The notes under the pieces are model-generated. The model was not told the DNA's origin, did no database searches, and saw nothing but the letters and a program-made list of their open reading frames with translations. This document shows positions 1 to 12,834 of a DNA stretch of 64,000 nucleotides, piece after piece. How positions within the stretch are numbered: the stretch's first letter is position 1; each line of letters opens with the position of its first letter. Source of the stretch: Echinococcus granulosus (taxonomy: Eukaryota; Platyhelminthes; Cestoda; Cyclophyllidea; Taeniidae); NCBI RefSeq assembly GCF_000524195.1, contig NW_020170496.1, positions 62,001-126,000 of the forward strand, read 5' to 3'. The position numbers were made by a program, and so were the translations under genes.

Positions 1-1663
1 TACCCTATGATTCTAGTATCAACAGTTTTATCCTAAAGCTCTGCACTATTGAGCTGTTTCCAATACTTGGCATTTCTCATCCACCACATGGTTTTAACCC
101 CATGATAGCTAACCAATCCGTTTTGTAACAAAAGTTGCATTTCCCATGGAGGTTTGGTTTACTGCAGTGGTTTAAATAGGCCAACTAGGCTTCATGAGAC
201 CATGTTTTTGGGGTTTGACCTAGAAACGTTGATGCGATCTCCAACAAATGCCAAAGCTGCCCCTGATTTTGTCCTGCATGATACTGATAACTCTATAAAC
301 TTTGTCGCCTGTGAGCCTTTGTGGCTACTCGAGATAGTGTGTGCCTATGAAAGACTAACATCCATTTTTGGTCGTCTCAGGTTTTTAAGCTAGCAGGTAA
401 CTAATCCCATTTCTGAAGCCGTTATGAAGTAGTCTACCGTATCGCGCATTGGCTGACTGTTGCACTATTTGCGGCTCAGGAGTCGCTTACCTCAGTTTCC
501 GACCGCGCATGGTTGCCTTGGGGTTGCCAGTCTTTTTCAACTGTAGCGTCTGGACTATTCTATCACCTGCCACGATCGAGTAGTTTTTTGAAATCTGGTT
601 TCACAGTGTGAAGCTGGTAACCTCTTAGGAACTGGTTTTTTGTTTATTGCGACTTCATTGTCTGGTAAGCGAATTTAGTTTCCTGCGATTTATGTACGTA
701 CCTGGTTTTTTTTCGACAATTTCATCTCTTGTGTAGCAAGTATGCGCGGCGGTGTATGGAGTTGATCTTACTCTTGAGTCGTAATATGGTCGTGGGAGCA
801 TTTTTTTTAACAAATCATTCGATCTCTCTCTGTCTACCTCGAAAATAGATTTGATGCAGCCTGGGATACAGGGTCAGTTTGCTGCGATAAAGCGAAGGTG
901 TCGCTTAGGTTCGTTGAGGCATATGCGGTCAGTTCCATTACTGTCTATTCTTATGTGCTAGGGGTTGAAGCTGTAAATGGGAATTGGCTTGATGTCAATT
1001 TCGATCGATTGCAGTATTAATTTGCGGCGTTAGAACTGCATCACTTTTTGATTGTCGTAGATGCAAAAACCGCAAATTAATTCTGACTTTGGTGTTGGTA
1101 GGCTTTGGTGGTTGTCTTCTCACTTTGAATTTCTCAATTTCAAAGTAGAAAATATTAGTCGAATGGGATTTAATACGGATTAGCGCCCGGAAAAGTGTTT
1201 GGCGGTTAATGTCAGGAGTCTCTTCCCTTTTTGGTCAACTCGATCCACTAGTGTAGGTCATAAATACCTTTGAATTTTATCGAAGTAGCTACCTCAACCG
1301 CGGTGATGGGTTTAGTATGGGGTGTGCGGTGACACTTTGTCTCATGCTGGTGCAGGTAAGGCTGCCTCACCGTTTTGATAACTCTGATAACTATGTGACA
1401 TCGTTTAATTCTTGTATTGTTGTTACTCTTATTAATCGTTTTAGTAGCATAGTGTCACTGTATATTTCAAGTAAGCGCGCATAAAATTTGTTTGTCGTTG
1501 ATCCACATACGCACGACCATCCCGTGTAATCACACCGCTTAACTCACCTCTAATCAGTCGCTTAGCCACTTAGCTACTTTGTTTTGGCTCATTCACCTCA
1601 CACATCCCCACACATTTGCCTGCCTAGTTTGCAATCGCTCATTAACATTGCTCTCCTTTTTAG
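1..1663. other. Upstream region with no assignable coding exon; possible 5' UTR exon donor
   Basis: I see no convincing coding exon here. The open frame at 154-393 has no family resemblance and no good splice sites. A strong 5' splice consensus, GTGCAG/GTAAGG, lies at 1355/1356. It could end an untranslated or short coding first exon of the gene that follows, because the next acceptor (CTCCTTTTTAG at 1653-1663) opens that gene's first recognisable exon. However, that exon needs one carried-over nucleotide, and the short ATG frames ending at 1355 carry none, so a coding link between the two is not shown. The true start of the large gene may also lie left of the window. Confidence 0.4.
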
Positions 1664-4600
1664 ACGTTAAAGGCTCGGATCAGATTCCATCGCTACAAGA
1701 CGCTGGAAGCCATTTCCCCCAAACAGAGCTGAATTCTGTTGATGAGCCTGTCGCCTTGCAGCAAACCTCACCAGACACTACAACACCCTCTTCTAGTGGC
1801 AATATTTCTGATCAAGACCAAGGCAAGGTATTTGCAGAGGTTGTTGAAGCTGCCAAGGCTGGTAAGTACTCTCTCTGAGTTTAGTGCGCCTAAACTCACA
1901 TGCCCTTATCTAGTATTCTCAATTCCTCCATTTAGGCGATTTAGCAAAAATCATAAACCTAGTTTCATCATTGACGGAGTCATCACCTCCATCGATGAAT
2001 CCGTCAACCGCTCAGGCGGCATCTTCATCTGCCGCGATCCCGAACAACTCTGGCGAGTTGGCTCTACCGAACTTACCTGAGAGTATTAATGCCGTTATAC
2101 AGAGTGCTGTCAACTCTCCCCAAACTGCTATGGTGTCCACAACTACTTCTTCTGATGCTCCTGCTATCACGACAAGTTCGTCGAATGATATCGGTACTCC
2201 CGTCGCTTCTTCATCAGCTACTCCACCCCGTTCTCATCAGGGGCCGCCACCGTCCTCTCCGTTAGTTGAAGAACCCAAAGCCTTACCAACATCAAGGTAC
2301 ATATTTGGTTACTTTCTCTCATCTTTTTCCGATCTGTCTGAAAAATATGCCCTTCTTGTTCAGTGGGGAGGAGAAACTCACAGACTGTAAATCAGGGAAC
2401 CCACAACCGGTGAATGAGTTGACGGGACCACCCCTATCAGAACCGGCAGTCACTCCCTCTTCTATCGCACTACCCACCACTGTGTGGGGCACATCCACCG
2501 CTCTGCCTCCCAAGCCTGTCTGCGTTACTCCCACAAACCTCTCTACGGATATTAACGTACAATTAACAGTCCTGAACGCAGCTGGTGAACTCAGTCCAGT
2601 TCATTTATGCTTACCGGAGCATCCACTTATTATACTGCGTGTTAACCCCATTCCAGGAGCTCGTGTTGGACAATTAGTCACTCTGAGTTTTTCTGCGCAG
2701 ATGATTTTGAAGACTATATCTAGTATTCTGGAAAATGGTGCGGTCTACAACGGTGCACCGATTATAATACCCATCTCCACTGCACCACCACCCCCGGCTC
2801 CTACCTCAGCGCCAAGCACAGAATCCGTTTCCAAGGCTATCGCATTGCCGGCACCGCCTTCCCTCCCCTTGGGAATGAAGTCGGCAGCTTTGTCTGGGGC
2901 TCGAAAGATGCGGGCAATCGCGCCGAAGCCCTCCAGCTCTGCTGCGGGCTCAATGCCCGTCTCCTCGGTTGCCACCGCAGCGATGCGCTCCGCCTCGGTC
3001 AATCGGCCGGCTAGGAAACTTTTTGCTGCTCCGGTTGCACCGAATCCCCTGACTTTACCAAACTCTTCCTCGACGATCGCCCCGGCCTCTGCTCCTATCG
3101 TTAATCCCACCCCTCTGGTCAGCAGCAATAATGCACGTAGTGCTTCGATCCTCCGAAAGGTGAACTCCAATTCACCAAATTCGCGTAACCGCAATCGCAG
3201 AAAAAACCTCAGTACAACTCTCCCTCCCCCACCTCCCGTCACTATGGCTGTTCCCACCACTACTTCAATCGTACCTCAGTCCACCGGCTACATCGTCGAC
3301 CCTACTTCCGGTGCTCTCATCTCCACCGACACTAGCACTGTTTCCGGTGGATTCATCCAATCCATTATGCAACCGGGACCAAACGGTCCTCAGTTTTTCG
3401 CACCAACCGGTTCGATCTTGGTGGGTCCTTCCAACAACATTATCCCAATGCCGATTAGTGGTGTTATTCCTGCAGAGAGTAAGCCTCCAGACACCGAAAC
3501 AGTCGACCTAATCACCAATGCAGGCAATCCCTACCCATCGGGTTTCCTCGTCCCCGCCGATGGCAGTAATGATGGATTCTCTCGACAAGTCTTTTTCACT
3601 AATGGAGGTGCGCCAAACGGTCAATTCCTCTTGCCAAGTTACCAGACGAGTGCGACAGGTGGTGAATATGTGCAATCCTTCTCGGCTCAACAGGCGGAGT
3701 ACTTGCAAACTAATGGAGGCGAAATATACTTCACCAGTGACGGGTCTTGCTACATGCCTTACACAGGAATCATTGGACAGCCACAACCAGTAGCCACTGT
3801 TGACATTAAGGACGATGGAAGTGGAGTTGACGTAGTGCCTGAAACCGACGATATCATCGATATCGCCATGCGCGTTGCTCGCGAGGATGTGGATTGTAGT
3901 GTAGCCGTTGCCACTGCTCCTGTTGCTACCGAAAGTGTTAGCACAGCTCCTGGGACGATTGAGCTAACTGACGACGCCAACGGAGTTATCAGTGAATTTA
4001 TACAGTCATCAGCCGTCCCTCCGCTGCCATCCTCTAGCACAGAGTTCGAAGAACACCAAACTATTGACCATGTGTCGCCAGTCATTGATGAGTCCGTCTC
4101 TGCAGCTGATCAGCAAACTAGTACAGGCGATGCCAAGATTGATGCTCTGCTTGCTGAAGCAGCTCTTGTGAGCTCGGTTAATGGTGTTGGAGATAACCAG
4201 TCAGCTGTATCCGTGCCTGTCACTTCGTTGCTGGGCCCTCGTGCTAGTGTGCCGACAACTACAGTTGCAGTGAGCAATGCAGAAGCCTGCACAATTGTGG
4301 AGGCTAATGCCGTAGACATGAATGAGTTTCCGCAGTCTCTCTACGATAGCTTTGCGAATTTTGAGGCTGCAATGATCCCAGAACCGGTTCCTACTTCTTC
4401 CACAGAGGCGGCTACGGAAGCAGCCTTCACTTATGTGACCCAGAAAGTGGGGGATCTTGACGCAGAATTTGGAACCACTGATTCTGATCTGGATGTCACT
4501 TCCACGCATGTTACAGAATCATTTCTCAAATCACTAGTCAATCAGGCGGATGACTTGGAGGCAGAAATGGCAAGTAAAGAAGCACGTAAGGTTACTGAAC

Positions 4601-7600
4601 CCCTTGAAAGCCAAAAGGAGTCTGATGGAGCATCGCAAAATGATGCAGGTGGGATCACTTCACAGGCTGAAATGACGGACCTCTTTCAGCTACCCTTCAG
4701 TCGAAGCGTCGATGATGATGTGGCCGGTGGCGATAGTGATGACAACTTTTTCCCATTTTCACGTGACTACACTACACCGGAACAGTTTGATGCAGCCCTG
4801 CAACTGCTCGATTCACAGCCTTCCTCAGACTGCACGCCTCCCCATATACCAGACGATGTTGATGATGCGGATGATGAGGACGTTAATGGGGCATACTGCG
4901 ATGACGCCCCGATTGTACCGGACAGCCTTTCGGTGAACGACCAGGAAGTAATATCAAGAGAGAAGCCATCTAGTCCTGAGTCGAAACACATCGATGAGGT
5001 TTCGTTTGGCGAGTCGCTTCTGCCACCAGAGCTAACCTTGCACTCCAATATCCTCGATTCTAGCCCTGCCGCCGATACGCTAATTGATGAAGCCAGTACG
5101 CACGAGAAGGAGCAGGATGGAATGCCATCTCCATGCAGCACTTCTGATGCAACTGATGTTAGGGAAACGGTTCCCATCGTCTCTGCCAATGCCTATGTTG
5201 AAGAGGAAGACGATGACTCAGGAAGTGAGTTGGACTTTCTACCAAGTCGCAAAAGACCAGAACGGAATGTAACCCCTCCGACATCACCGAAGAAGCTTCA
5301 GTCGTCGTCGCCAGCACCATCTTACTCACAACAAAAGGAACCGCCACAGGGTGTTGATGACATCTCGGGTTCCCCACACCCTGTTCCTTCTACTACTACG
5401 TCTCCAATCCCTGCTACAGCATCTCGTAGACCCCTCAGACTGCCCAGGCAATCAACTCCTCGTGTAAGATTTTCGCGTCGAAAATCAGTATCTAGCGCGA
5501 TTTCACCGAGTTTGCGTCGTAGCAGCAGAAGAGGTCGAGGAGGTACCTCTTCCACACCTGTCTCTCCACGTCAGCTGCGCTCATCAACGGCAAAACGGAA
5601 AGAGGACACTATCGATGTATCAGAGGAGGAGACATCGGATGATATATTGCCACTGAAAAATACAATCTCGAAAGATCTCAGCGAGCTGGACCAGGCCTTG
5701 TGCCCCAACCAATCACAGGAAGACAGTGCCACTTTTCCTATGCTGGGCAACGATGTGGCTAACTCATCGAGACTCACTCTTGACTCCACTTTACCCCGTA
5801 ATCCTTGTGTAGAGGAATCGAGTATTCTCTGCAACGCGGGCTCGCCTCAGTCTCCCAAGAAGAAACGGATAAAGACAGGTGGTGAATCAACAATGTCTAC
5901 TGTTTCTAACACTCTGACTGTCAAAGGTGGTTATCCAGAGGAGGGTTCAGCATCAGTTGTCTGGGACTTAAACGGTTCCAGACCGACATCTTTTGGGTTA
6001 GTGAAAATGCTTTTTTGTCTTGGGTAAAAAATAATAGTAATAAATATGTTACTGCATTATGTGAAAGAAAGGCCATCACCTCATTATGTATCTGTCAGTA
6101 TATGGAATCAGGACATACCTGTGAATGTTGTTTTTTCACTGTTCGTAAAAGCAAATGAGGCAGGCTACATTCTTTCAAGGAGTGTGCGTGTGGGTCGTAC
6201 TAAGGTCACACAGCCTGTGTGCGTCCGTGTGTGCATTTAGTTTGGCAGGCTTGAGCGCCCGTGTGCGTGGTAGGCCGCTTGACGCAATATGTGTGCACAC
6301 TTGCGCGTTTCTAATCCAGATAATCCAAAATTTCCGCACACTTGTTTGCAGGTTAAGCAATACCTCTGCTGTTCCCTCTCTAATTCCCGTCAACAATTTT
6401 GAGTCCCACTTGGAGCTCAGGGACAATCCGGTTCTGCAGTCAGACAGACCATTCTGGAGCGATCCCAATGGGCCAGCTTCTACTGAAGACGACGACGATG
6501 ATGAAGAAGGAGGTGAGAGGGAGAGAGTGGAAGTGGGCGATCCAGATGATGATAGTGAGTCAGACTCATCTCCCAGCCTCCTGGCTACTATTAGGGCGGC
6601 TTCTCTTGCCCTCAACCTCCCTTTCAGTCCACCAATCGCCTTGCCTGGAAACGAAACAGCTTTTACTCAATTTGCATCATCGATTTCTTTACCCTCCTTC
6701 GATGCTTTTGTTCCCTCTGAGGTGTCCAATGAAGACAACAAGCACACTAGGCCCGATAGTACCGCTGCTGCCGTTGGCTGCACTGCTAGAGATGGTGATG
6801 AGGATGCAGATGATGATGGTGATGATGACGAGGCGGAAGATGTCGCACCAAGCTCCTGGATTCCAGATCCAACAAAACTGGTGTTCTCTGAAAACCTCTT
6901 CCCACCGAAATTTTCCCCTCTACGGATCTTACGACCTCCCTCTGTTCCGATTTTACACGATAAAGTTCTGAGCTCCTTCTCAGCTATCGCAGAGGCAGCT
7001 CCAGAGAAGGAAGGATTTGCTACTAATCCCACTGTTAATATCCCTCGTCAGAAGAATTGTCGACCAATATGTCAGCGGTATGATCTGTCCCTATACGAAA
7101 GAACACAGGAGATGGTTACTGTGTCATCTCAAGAAGAGGTGACGGTGGATGAGAGTCTTCCTGGCACTAGGCATCTCCCCATACAGTGTGAAGTCGTTCC
7201 GGACTTGAGGTTGGTCTCCCCGGTAGCGAAGTTTATGGGTGCTAGCACCGTTGATCCACCTCCTGTAGCTCCTCGGCCATCATCATCACCATCTGTTCAA
7301 ATAATCGATCTGCCTACACCCTCTAGTACCGAAGCTGTGTCTTCAAGCAGCGACTGTGCTGTCGAAATTCAAGATTCAGCATCGATGGCGCAACCGCCAA
7401 TACGCCTGAAGTTTAAGCTCTCAGATATTAGGCTGCGTCACAAGAAAGCCAACAGAAAGCGCAAAGTGGAACAAGAGTCAACACCACAACAACAACACCA
7501 ACTGCCTTTGGATATTGAGGCATCATCCCCACCAAAGACTCGCAAGATTGGCACCATTTTGCGGTTCTCACGTGTCGGCGGCACATTTCGTACGGAAACG

Positions 7601-10600
7601 GTAGCGGCACCACAGTCGTCACCCAACCGAACCTCACCACCACCGCAGCTGCAACCTCCACTACCACCCATTCAGTCTACTACCACTATTGGAGGGCCTG
7701 CTCCGCCGGTTCAGCCAATATGGGCGGCAGCCAAACCCCCCAAGCGTGGACGACGAGGAACAGGAGGAAGGGGAGGTAGAGGCAGAGGTAGTTTTCGTGC
7801 AGACCGTGGTGTTACTGCTGCCACTGCTCCTACTGTTTGTTGCCATGGTGATGACAACAACGGTAGGGGTGAAGCCTCTGTCGATTTACAACAATCCTTT
7901 GCCTCAGGTAGCAAAACGGTTGCCCCTACTCTCTCTAAGAAGTTCTTCTCCTCCTCCAAAGAAGATCGTCGCAGCAGTGCGATTAGAACAGTACGTGGCT
8001 TTATACTAAATCTTATGATGTGCGAGAGAGTGACTGTTCAGAAGTACTTTTGAAATCAGTAGATCACACGCCTCGTGACATTCTCCCAAGGCGTAGAGAG
8101 TTGGAGATCAAGTCGCTCGCCTTTTTATCTAAACGCCAATTTGCGTTTGCTCTACTCTGACACCTGTGCCTGTATTTGTCAGCGTCACTGTGGCGGTACC
8201 TCTACCGCTGCTGCTGCCGCCTACGGTGATGTGGCTTGCGCATCCACACACACACTCAACGAGGGCGATGGTGTTTGTAGGGTCGTGTGCGTGCGCACGC
8301 GTGATTTTGGCATCCCAGAGGTTTTGGCATTTGGGTGCGTGCCTCTTCACGTGTATGCGTGCGTGCGTGTGTGCTTGCATCGCTATGGCAGCGACTTTGA
8401 TGGAAGAGCAAGGGGAGTGGCGAGGTGTAGGGTGAGAGAATGTGTGGGGGGTTGTGTATGATTAGTAGTAGCGTACGCGGAAACACGCATGGAAAAGAGT
8501 TTTTCCTGTTTTTTTCATCGTCGCCGTCGTTATGTCCCTCCTTCTAGATGATTTTGCGCGTATCAGTTTCTCTGGAGGCACTGTCATCCACTTTCCTGAA
8601 AGCCTCTTATCTTAGGTGGGTGGGTTGGTAATCACCGTCACCTTTGAGTAATCGTGAATTATGTTTGTAAAGGGTTGACTTTTTTTTATTCTCATGTGAT
8701 ATTGGTTACACTGTGTGCAGCACAAAGTGTTCCTTGTGATTGCTTGGCTCTTGTTGCAAGCGCTCAAAAGTTCCTCAGCTTCACACTACCCTGAAGCAGC
8801 GGGTTTCTTTCCCGCAATTGATTTTAGTCAAAAATAGGTATAGGGTTTATTTAATCCTTTTGTTATTTTCTCACCGTGATAATCAATTGCGCTACACAAG
8901 TTGAACATCAGCCTCAAATGCGAATGGCTACTACTCAAACAGCGGTCATTCTGGGTGTTTTTAATGTTCTTTACCAAGGTGCGGCCTTGGCGCTCGACAT
9001 TCGGAAATTTGATCCGGAAACGCGGTCGTTTCTGTGGTACAGCAGACCGTACCGGTTCACTTCGGAACGGTGTGCCCAACCAACCTTCACTTCCACCGGT
9101 AACACCATCACAGCCACAAAAACCTCCTCCTCCTTCAACTCAGTCTAATCCCGCCTCTTCTCCTAATGATCCGATCCGTCTTGTGATTCGTCTTTCCAAA
9201 GAGAAAGATAGCAGTGCAGAGGCGGGTCAAGCCTTGGCGAACTGTCAAGCAAATGATGGTCAGCTACAGGAGACGGAGGAAAGCACCACTGTGACAAGTA
9301 ATGAGGGAGGGACGTGCGATGATGGCGTTGAGGATGAGGAAGAGGGATTGGATGAAGAAGACGGGAATGAAGTAGGACGCGCACCGACTGGTGAACCGGG
9401 TCAACAGTTCTTCGTTGCCCCGGAAGCGGAGACCTTTATCGACAAGAATCAGGCTCGAGTGCGAGTGGTGCTCAACAAGGCCCTCTACACTGCCAACGGC
9501 GTCGATCCGCATGGTGATGATGACGACGACGAAGACGATGAGGAGGAAGAAGGGGATTCATCTTTTTTCCCCTCCACCCACGAGAGACTTCGTCGGCTAC
9601 CCCCAGTAAAGAGCACGCAACCGGCAGTTCAAAGACCCACTGTTTCTACGGAACAGCACTATCGCAGCCACCAAACTCCTCAACCGGGAAGTCGACCTCC
9701 CAGGTATAGCTGGTTTCGTCATTTCTATTGGTCTAAAATTCACTGAGTCGGAAATGGACGGGATAATCCTCTCACTATTTCAGTTATGCATCACAACAAC
9801 CCCCTCCAACCTCGATTTATAATCATCAGCCGACCACAGGTCCTCCAGTCTCCTCCTCTTCCGGGACCACAGTTTTCAGTCCCCTCCGTTGTGACATGAC
9901 GACGGCGCCCACAAGCATGCAGCAGGCTCGATCTCAAACTGAGGCTGTTAGCAGTGCCCGGAGTAGCAGCACAGCGAGTGGCAGTCTTCCTGCACCCAGC
10001 ACCATCTCTCCTCCGGCTCCCTTTACAGTCGCCGCAACGACAAGCGAGGCAGAGAGCAACGGTGGCCCTGGCGGCCCGCCCGCACAAGACCATCACCAGA
10101 GTGTCGCTGTTGACCAGCAACAGCAGCAACAGCATTTTTACCAAAGACAACTTCCCCGCCAGTTTGGTGAGCCTGATGAGGGAGAACAGGGATCAGGCCA
10201 GCGCTCTTACGTCCTGCCCAAATTGGAGAACACCTCCCAGCCGCCCACTCCGGCCACGTCCGCCTATCCCCAGGAAGTTCAGTTCGCTCGTCAGTTGCGA
10301 GATTTTCCCACGATCCCTGCACAACAACATCATCACCATCAGCAACAGCATCAGCAGGCGCTGGCGGCTGCCTGTGCAGCTGCGGCCGCTGCCTATGTAG
10401 GGAACTTCGAACCGGCAACTATGCAGGCGATGTGGGCCTCCTCTTTTCTAAATAATCTTAGTGGGGCCCCAAGTGGCTACGCACAGAGCCAACATCCCCC
10501 GGTTTCCTCCTCGAATTCCTATAATCACCAACAGCATGACCAACAGCATCCGTCTCGTGGAAACTTGGAGCCCTCACATCAACACCAACAGCAGCAGCAA

Positions 10601-11162
10601 CAATTGCAGCAGCAACCTGTGTTTCCACCCTATCGAGGAGAGGGGGATGCTTCACGCGGACGTACTAACGAGGCACATCAGCAGCCACCCTACTCAGTAC
10701 CCTCGCATTTTACGAGTGGGTTTTATGAGTCGCTGGGGTTTTTATGTGATCATTTTTTCTACCTGTATCCCTTTTTCTTTTCTAGATCGAGTTGTCCCCG
10801 ATAGTGGAGCACTGAACTATTACTGGCATTCTCAGCAATATCAACAATTCCAACAGCAGAGTCATAATGCGACGCAGTTGAGAGCGATTGATAGGGCGGC
10901 ATCTTACTACTCTGCCGCCTCACCGGCTCTACAACAACAGCAGCAGCATCAGGCATCAACATCACATCCCAACGCAGGTCTCACCTCCCAGTGGTATCAG
11001 AGTAGTGGCGGTGGTGTGCCATCGTCGGCCAGTCAGTCGTCACCGGCCGCACCCCAGGCTGCAAGTTCGACGCCTGGCTACTCTCAAATAGACGACTCAG
11101 CTGTTGTCGCAGCAGTTGCAGCTGCGGGCTATCGGCTGCCTCCGTTTTCGAGACTCTCTTGA
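1664..11162 (+). CDS. Very large Ser/Pro/Gln-rich low-complexity protein, probably nuclear (5' end not identified)
   Basis: Not recognised as a known family. Seven exons join in one frame: 1664-1861, 1936-2296, 2364-5996, 6352-7990, 8979-9703, 9784-about 10715, 10786-11162 (TGA). They give at least 2,620 aa, and the first visible exon needs one carried-over base, so the N terminus is missing. The protein is mostly disordered: Ser/Thr/Pro-rich at first, then acidic Asp/Glu runs (around 4850, 6490 and 9520), basic clusters (5460-5560, 7440-7470), an RGG/AT-hook-like GRGGRGRG stretch near 7760-7790, and Gln/His/Ala-rich tracts from 10110 on. Two sites share the motif PIRLxxxLS (about 7397 and 9170). 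Basic patches, acidic tracts and polyQ suggest a chromatin or transcription cofactor; that is inference only. The 8978/8979 acceptor and 10715 donor are the least certain joints. Confidence 0.7.
6179..6335. repeat. GT-rich imperfect repeat in an intron
   Basis: The intron 5997-6351 contains a run of interrupted GTGTGCGTG-type units. It supports no exon, because the reading frame across it is a by-product of the repeat. The intron is bounded by a GG/GTTAGT donor and a TTTGCAG acceptor, which keep the frame of the large protein. Confidence 0.6.
7991..8978 (+). other. Intron of the large protein with a second GT-rich repeat
   Basis: This stretch follows an ACA/GTACGT donor. A CA/GT-rich, GTGCGTGCGTGTGTG-like segment lies at about 8268-8395. 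Open frames over the repeat are compositional and look unlike the flanking exons. The 3' boundary is placed at TTACCAAG/GTGCGG because it is the phase-0 acceptor that opens the downstream frame. It is a weak acceptor and could be displaced. Confidence 0.5.
10114..10620 (+). repeat. CAG/CAA/CAT (Gln/His) and GCN (Ala) triplet-rich coding tracts
   Basis: In the sixth visible exon of the large protein, mixed CAG/CAA/CAC triplets encode Gln/His runs at about 10114-10134, 10318-10356 and 10575-10618. A GCN tract encoding Ala lies at about 10357-10393. The mix of synonymous codons suggests the tracts are maintained at the protein level or are old, rather than fresh triplet expansions. Confidence 0.7.
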
Positions 11163-12799
11163 AGTATCAGAACTCGTCTCCCTCCCCTTCCACACACTAA
11201 GAATATTTTGCCTCTCTATGTATAGTTCCATGGTCTTATTTTAAAGTGAAAAGTGAGAAATAGACGGACATACACGCATGTAATAACAAGGATTCGCTCA
11301 TTCACTTATGAAAATAGGAAAACTCTTACCCTTCCTCCTCCCGAATCATGTGATACTGTTTTGTTCGCCTTTCCTCTCCCTCCGCAGATCTCTTCCTCTT
11401 ATGATTTGTCGCCGAAGAAACCACACTTGCGCGCGGCAAGGATGATCTGGTAACAAGGGAGAAGTACTCTGGATTTTAATCTCTCAGGCTGTGAATGCCC
11501 AGCCGCTGTATAGGTCTTGCTCGAATTCCCCTCTAACTTCTTCCTGTTGTCATTTTCTTCTTTTTGTACTCTCTCTCGTTCTCTATATATCTTAATGAGC
11601 TCCTCTTTGAGAACGCGGGTGAATTAATGAAGTGTAAACATTACTCTTATGGTAAGCCTTTTACTACTGTCGCAGTATGGTCTTCTGCTTCTCTTGCCTG
11701 ATGGGGTGCTATTTGTCGAGGAACCGGTAAGTGGGAGCTGGAATGCCATTGCGTTCAATGAGGCTCAGTGGTAGTTTTGGGGATAATTTGGCGGTTTGAT
11801 GGCCGCACGTGGTGCTTGGGTCACCGATGGCCCAACATGGCCGATTTGTCGTGTAGCTATTGTCATCTGTTTGGCAGCATGTTAACTTTATGGACTAAAT
11901 CGCCTTAGAGTTGTGAGGGGTCACCCGCGCTTAGAGTCCTCCTTGTTTTGGAGACGACTCGGGTCACTGCAATTTTACCAACTGTGTTTGAGTAATCGGG
12001 TCCTGGTCACATCCAGCTAGGGAGATATCAGTGTGATGAAGAAGGTTAAGTTTTAGTTAGCGTGACAAAACCTCTTATAATGGGTTGCTTGTAATAGTTC
12101 GAGGATAAGATAGTTACATAATTATTCGCGGTCAATGCTAGATATCAGGAAATTCAGTTCAGCGGAGGGAAGAAAAGCCGACTTTCTCCTCAGGTGAGGG
12201 TAATAAGGACTTCGGGGGCATTCGCCAATCTTTAGTGCTATTAAGTGTAATTATCCTTCCATTCTCAGCTAACAATCAACCTTCAACCCCTCTTTACAAC
12301 TAGTATCTGCGGCTGATCCAAATATAATTTTTTCTTACAAGCATTAAAACATCAGCAATTGAAAAACTATTGCGAAACAAGCCTAGAAGTAACAGTTTTT
12401 AATTAACTTGTACCAGCTACTTAAGTTGGCGGATAAATAACATGCATAAAATCCTTTCTCACTAAATTTATTTTGCTTTAATTATAACTTTCTTCCTACC
12501 AGAATGACCAAATTCTCCATAAAGCTGTACTTTACCCTTTTTGCATTTTTCCCTTAAAGACGGGCAAATTCGTCGCTAAATAAATCTGTTTAGAGCGTAA
12601 TGTAATGCAAATAATAACTAGGTGAAATTTAGTTTAGGCAATTCAAAGTAATTCGTAACACGCTTTCATTGCAAGAATTTACAGAGCCAATATTAAATTA
12701 ACCCTAAAACACGTGACGAAAAAAGGTAAAAAGTTCAAAACGGCAATTATTTGGCCTAATGACTATTCAGTATTTTCGTGTATCTAATTCCCTAAGCAG
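11163..12799. other. Intergenic region between the large protein gene and RRP12
   Basis: AT-rich DNA without supportable exons. It must contain the 3' UTR of the upstream gene and the promoter or 5' end of RRP12, but I found no clear polyadenylation hexamer at the expected place. A CCCTAAGCAG 3' splice-like site ends at 12799, 35 nt before the first RRP12 ATG. It could be a cis acceptor for an unseen upstream exon or a spliced-leader acceptor. Confidence 0.4.
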
Positions 12800-12834
12800 G
12801 TGTGAGCAGTTTGGTGCGGGGCCTTACCGCCAAA

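Noticed and set aside
154..393. 79-codon open frame at the left end, possible first exon of the large protein
   Set aside because: No family likeness, no clear splice sites in the needed phase, ordinary composition; too weak to call.
2745..3260. 171-codon minus-strand frame opposite the large protein
   Set aside because: Gly/Glu/Ala-rich antisense shadow of a Ser/Pro-rich exon whose plus-strand frame is open for 3.6 kb.
8075..8486. Plus- and minus-strand frames around 8.1-8.5 kb
   Set aside because: They run through the GT-rich repeat and read as Val/Cys/Arg or His/Thr low complexity, unlike the neighbouring exons.
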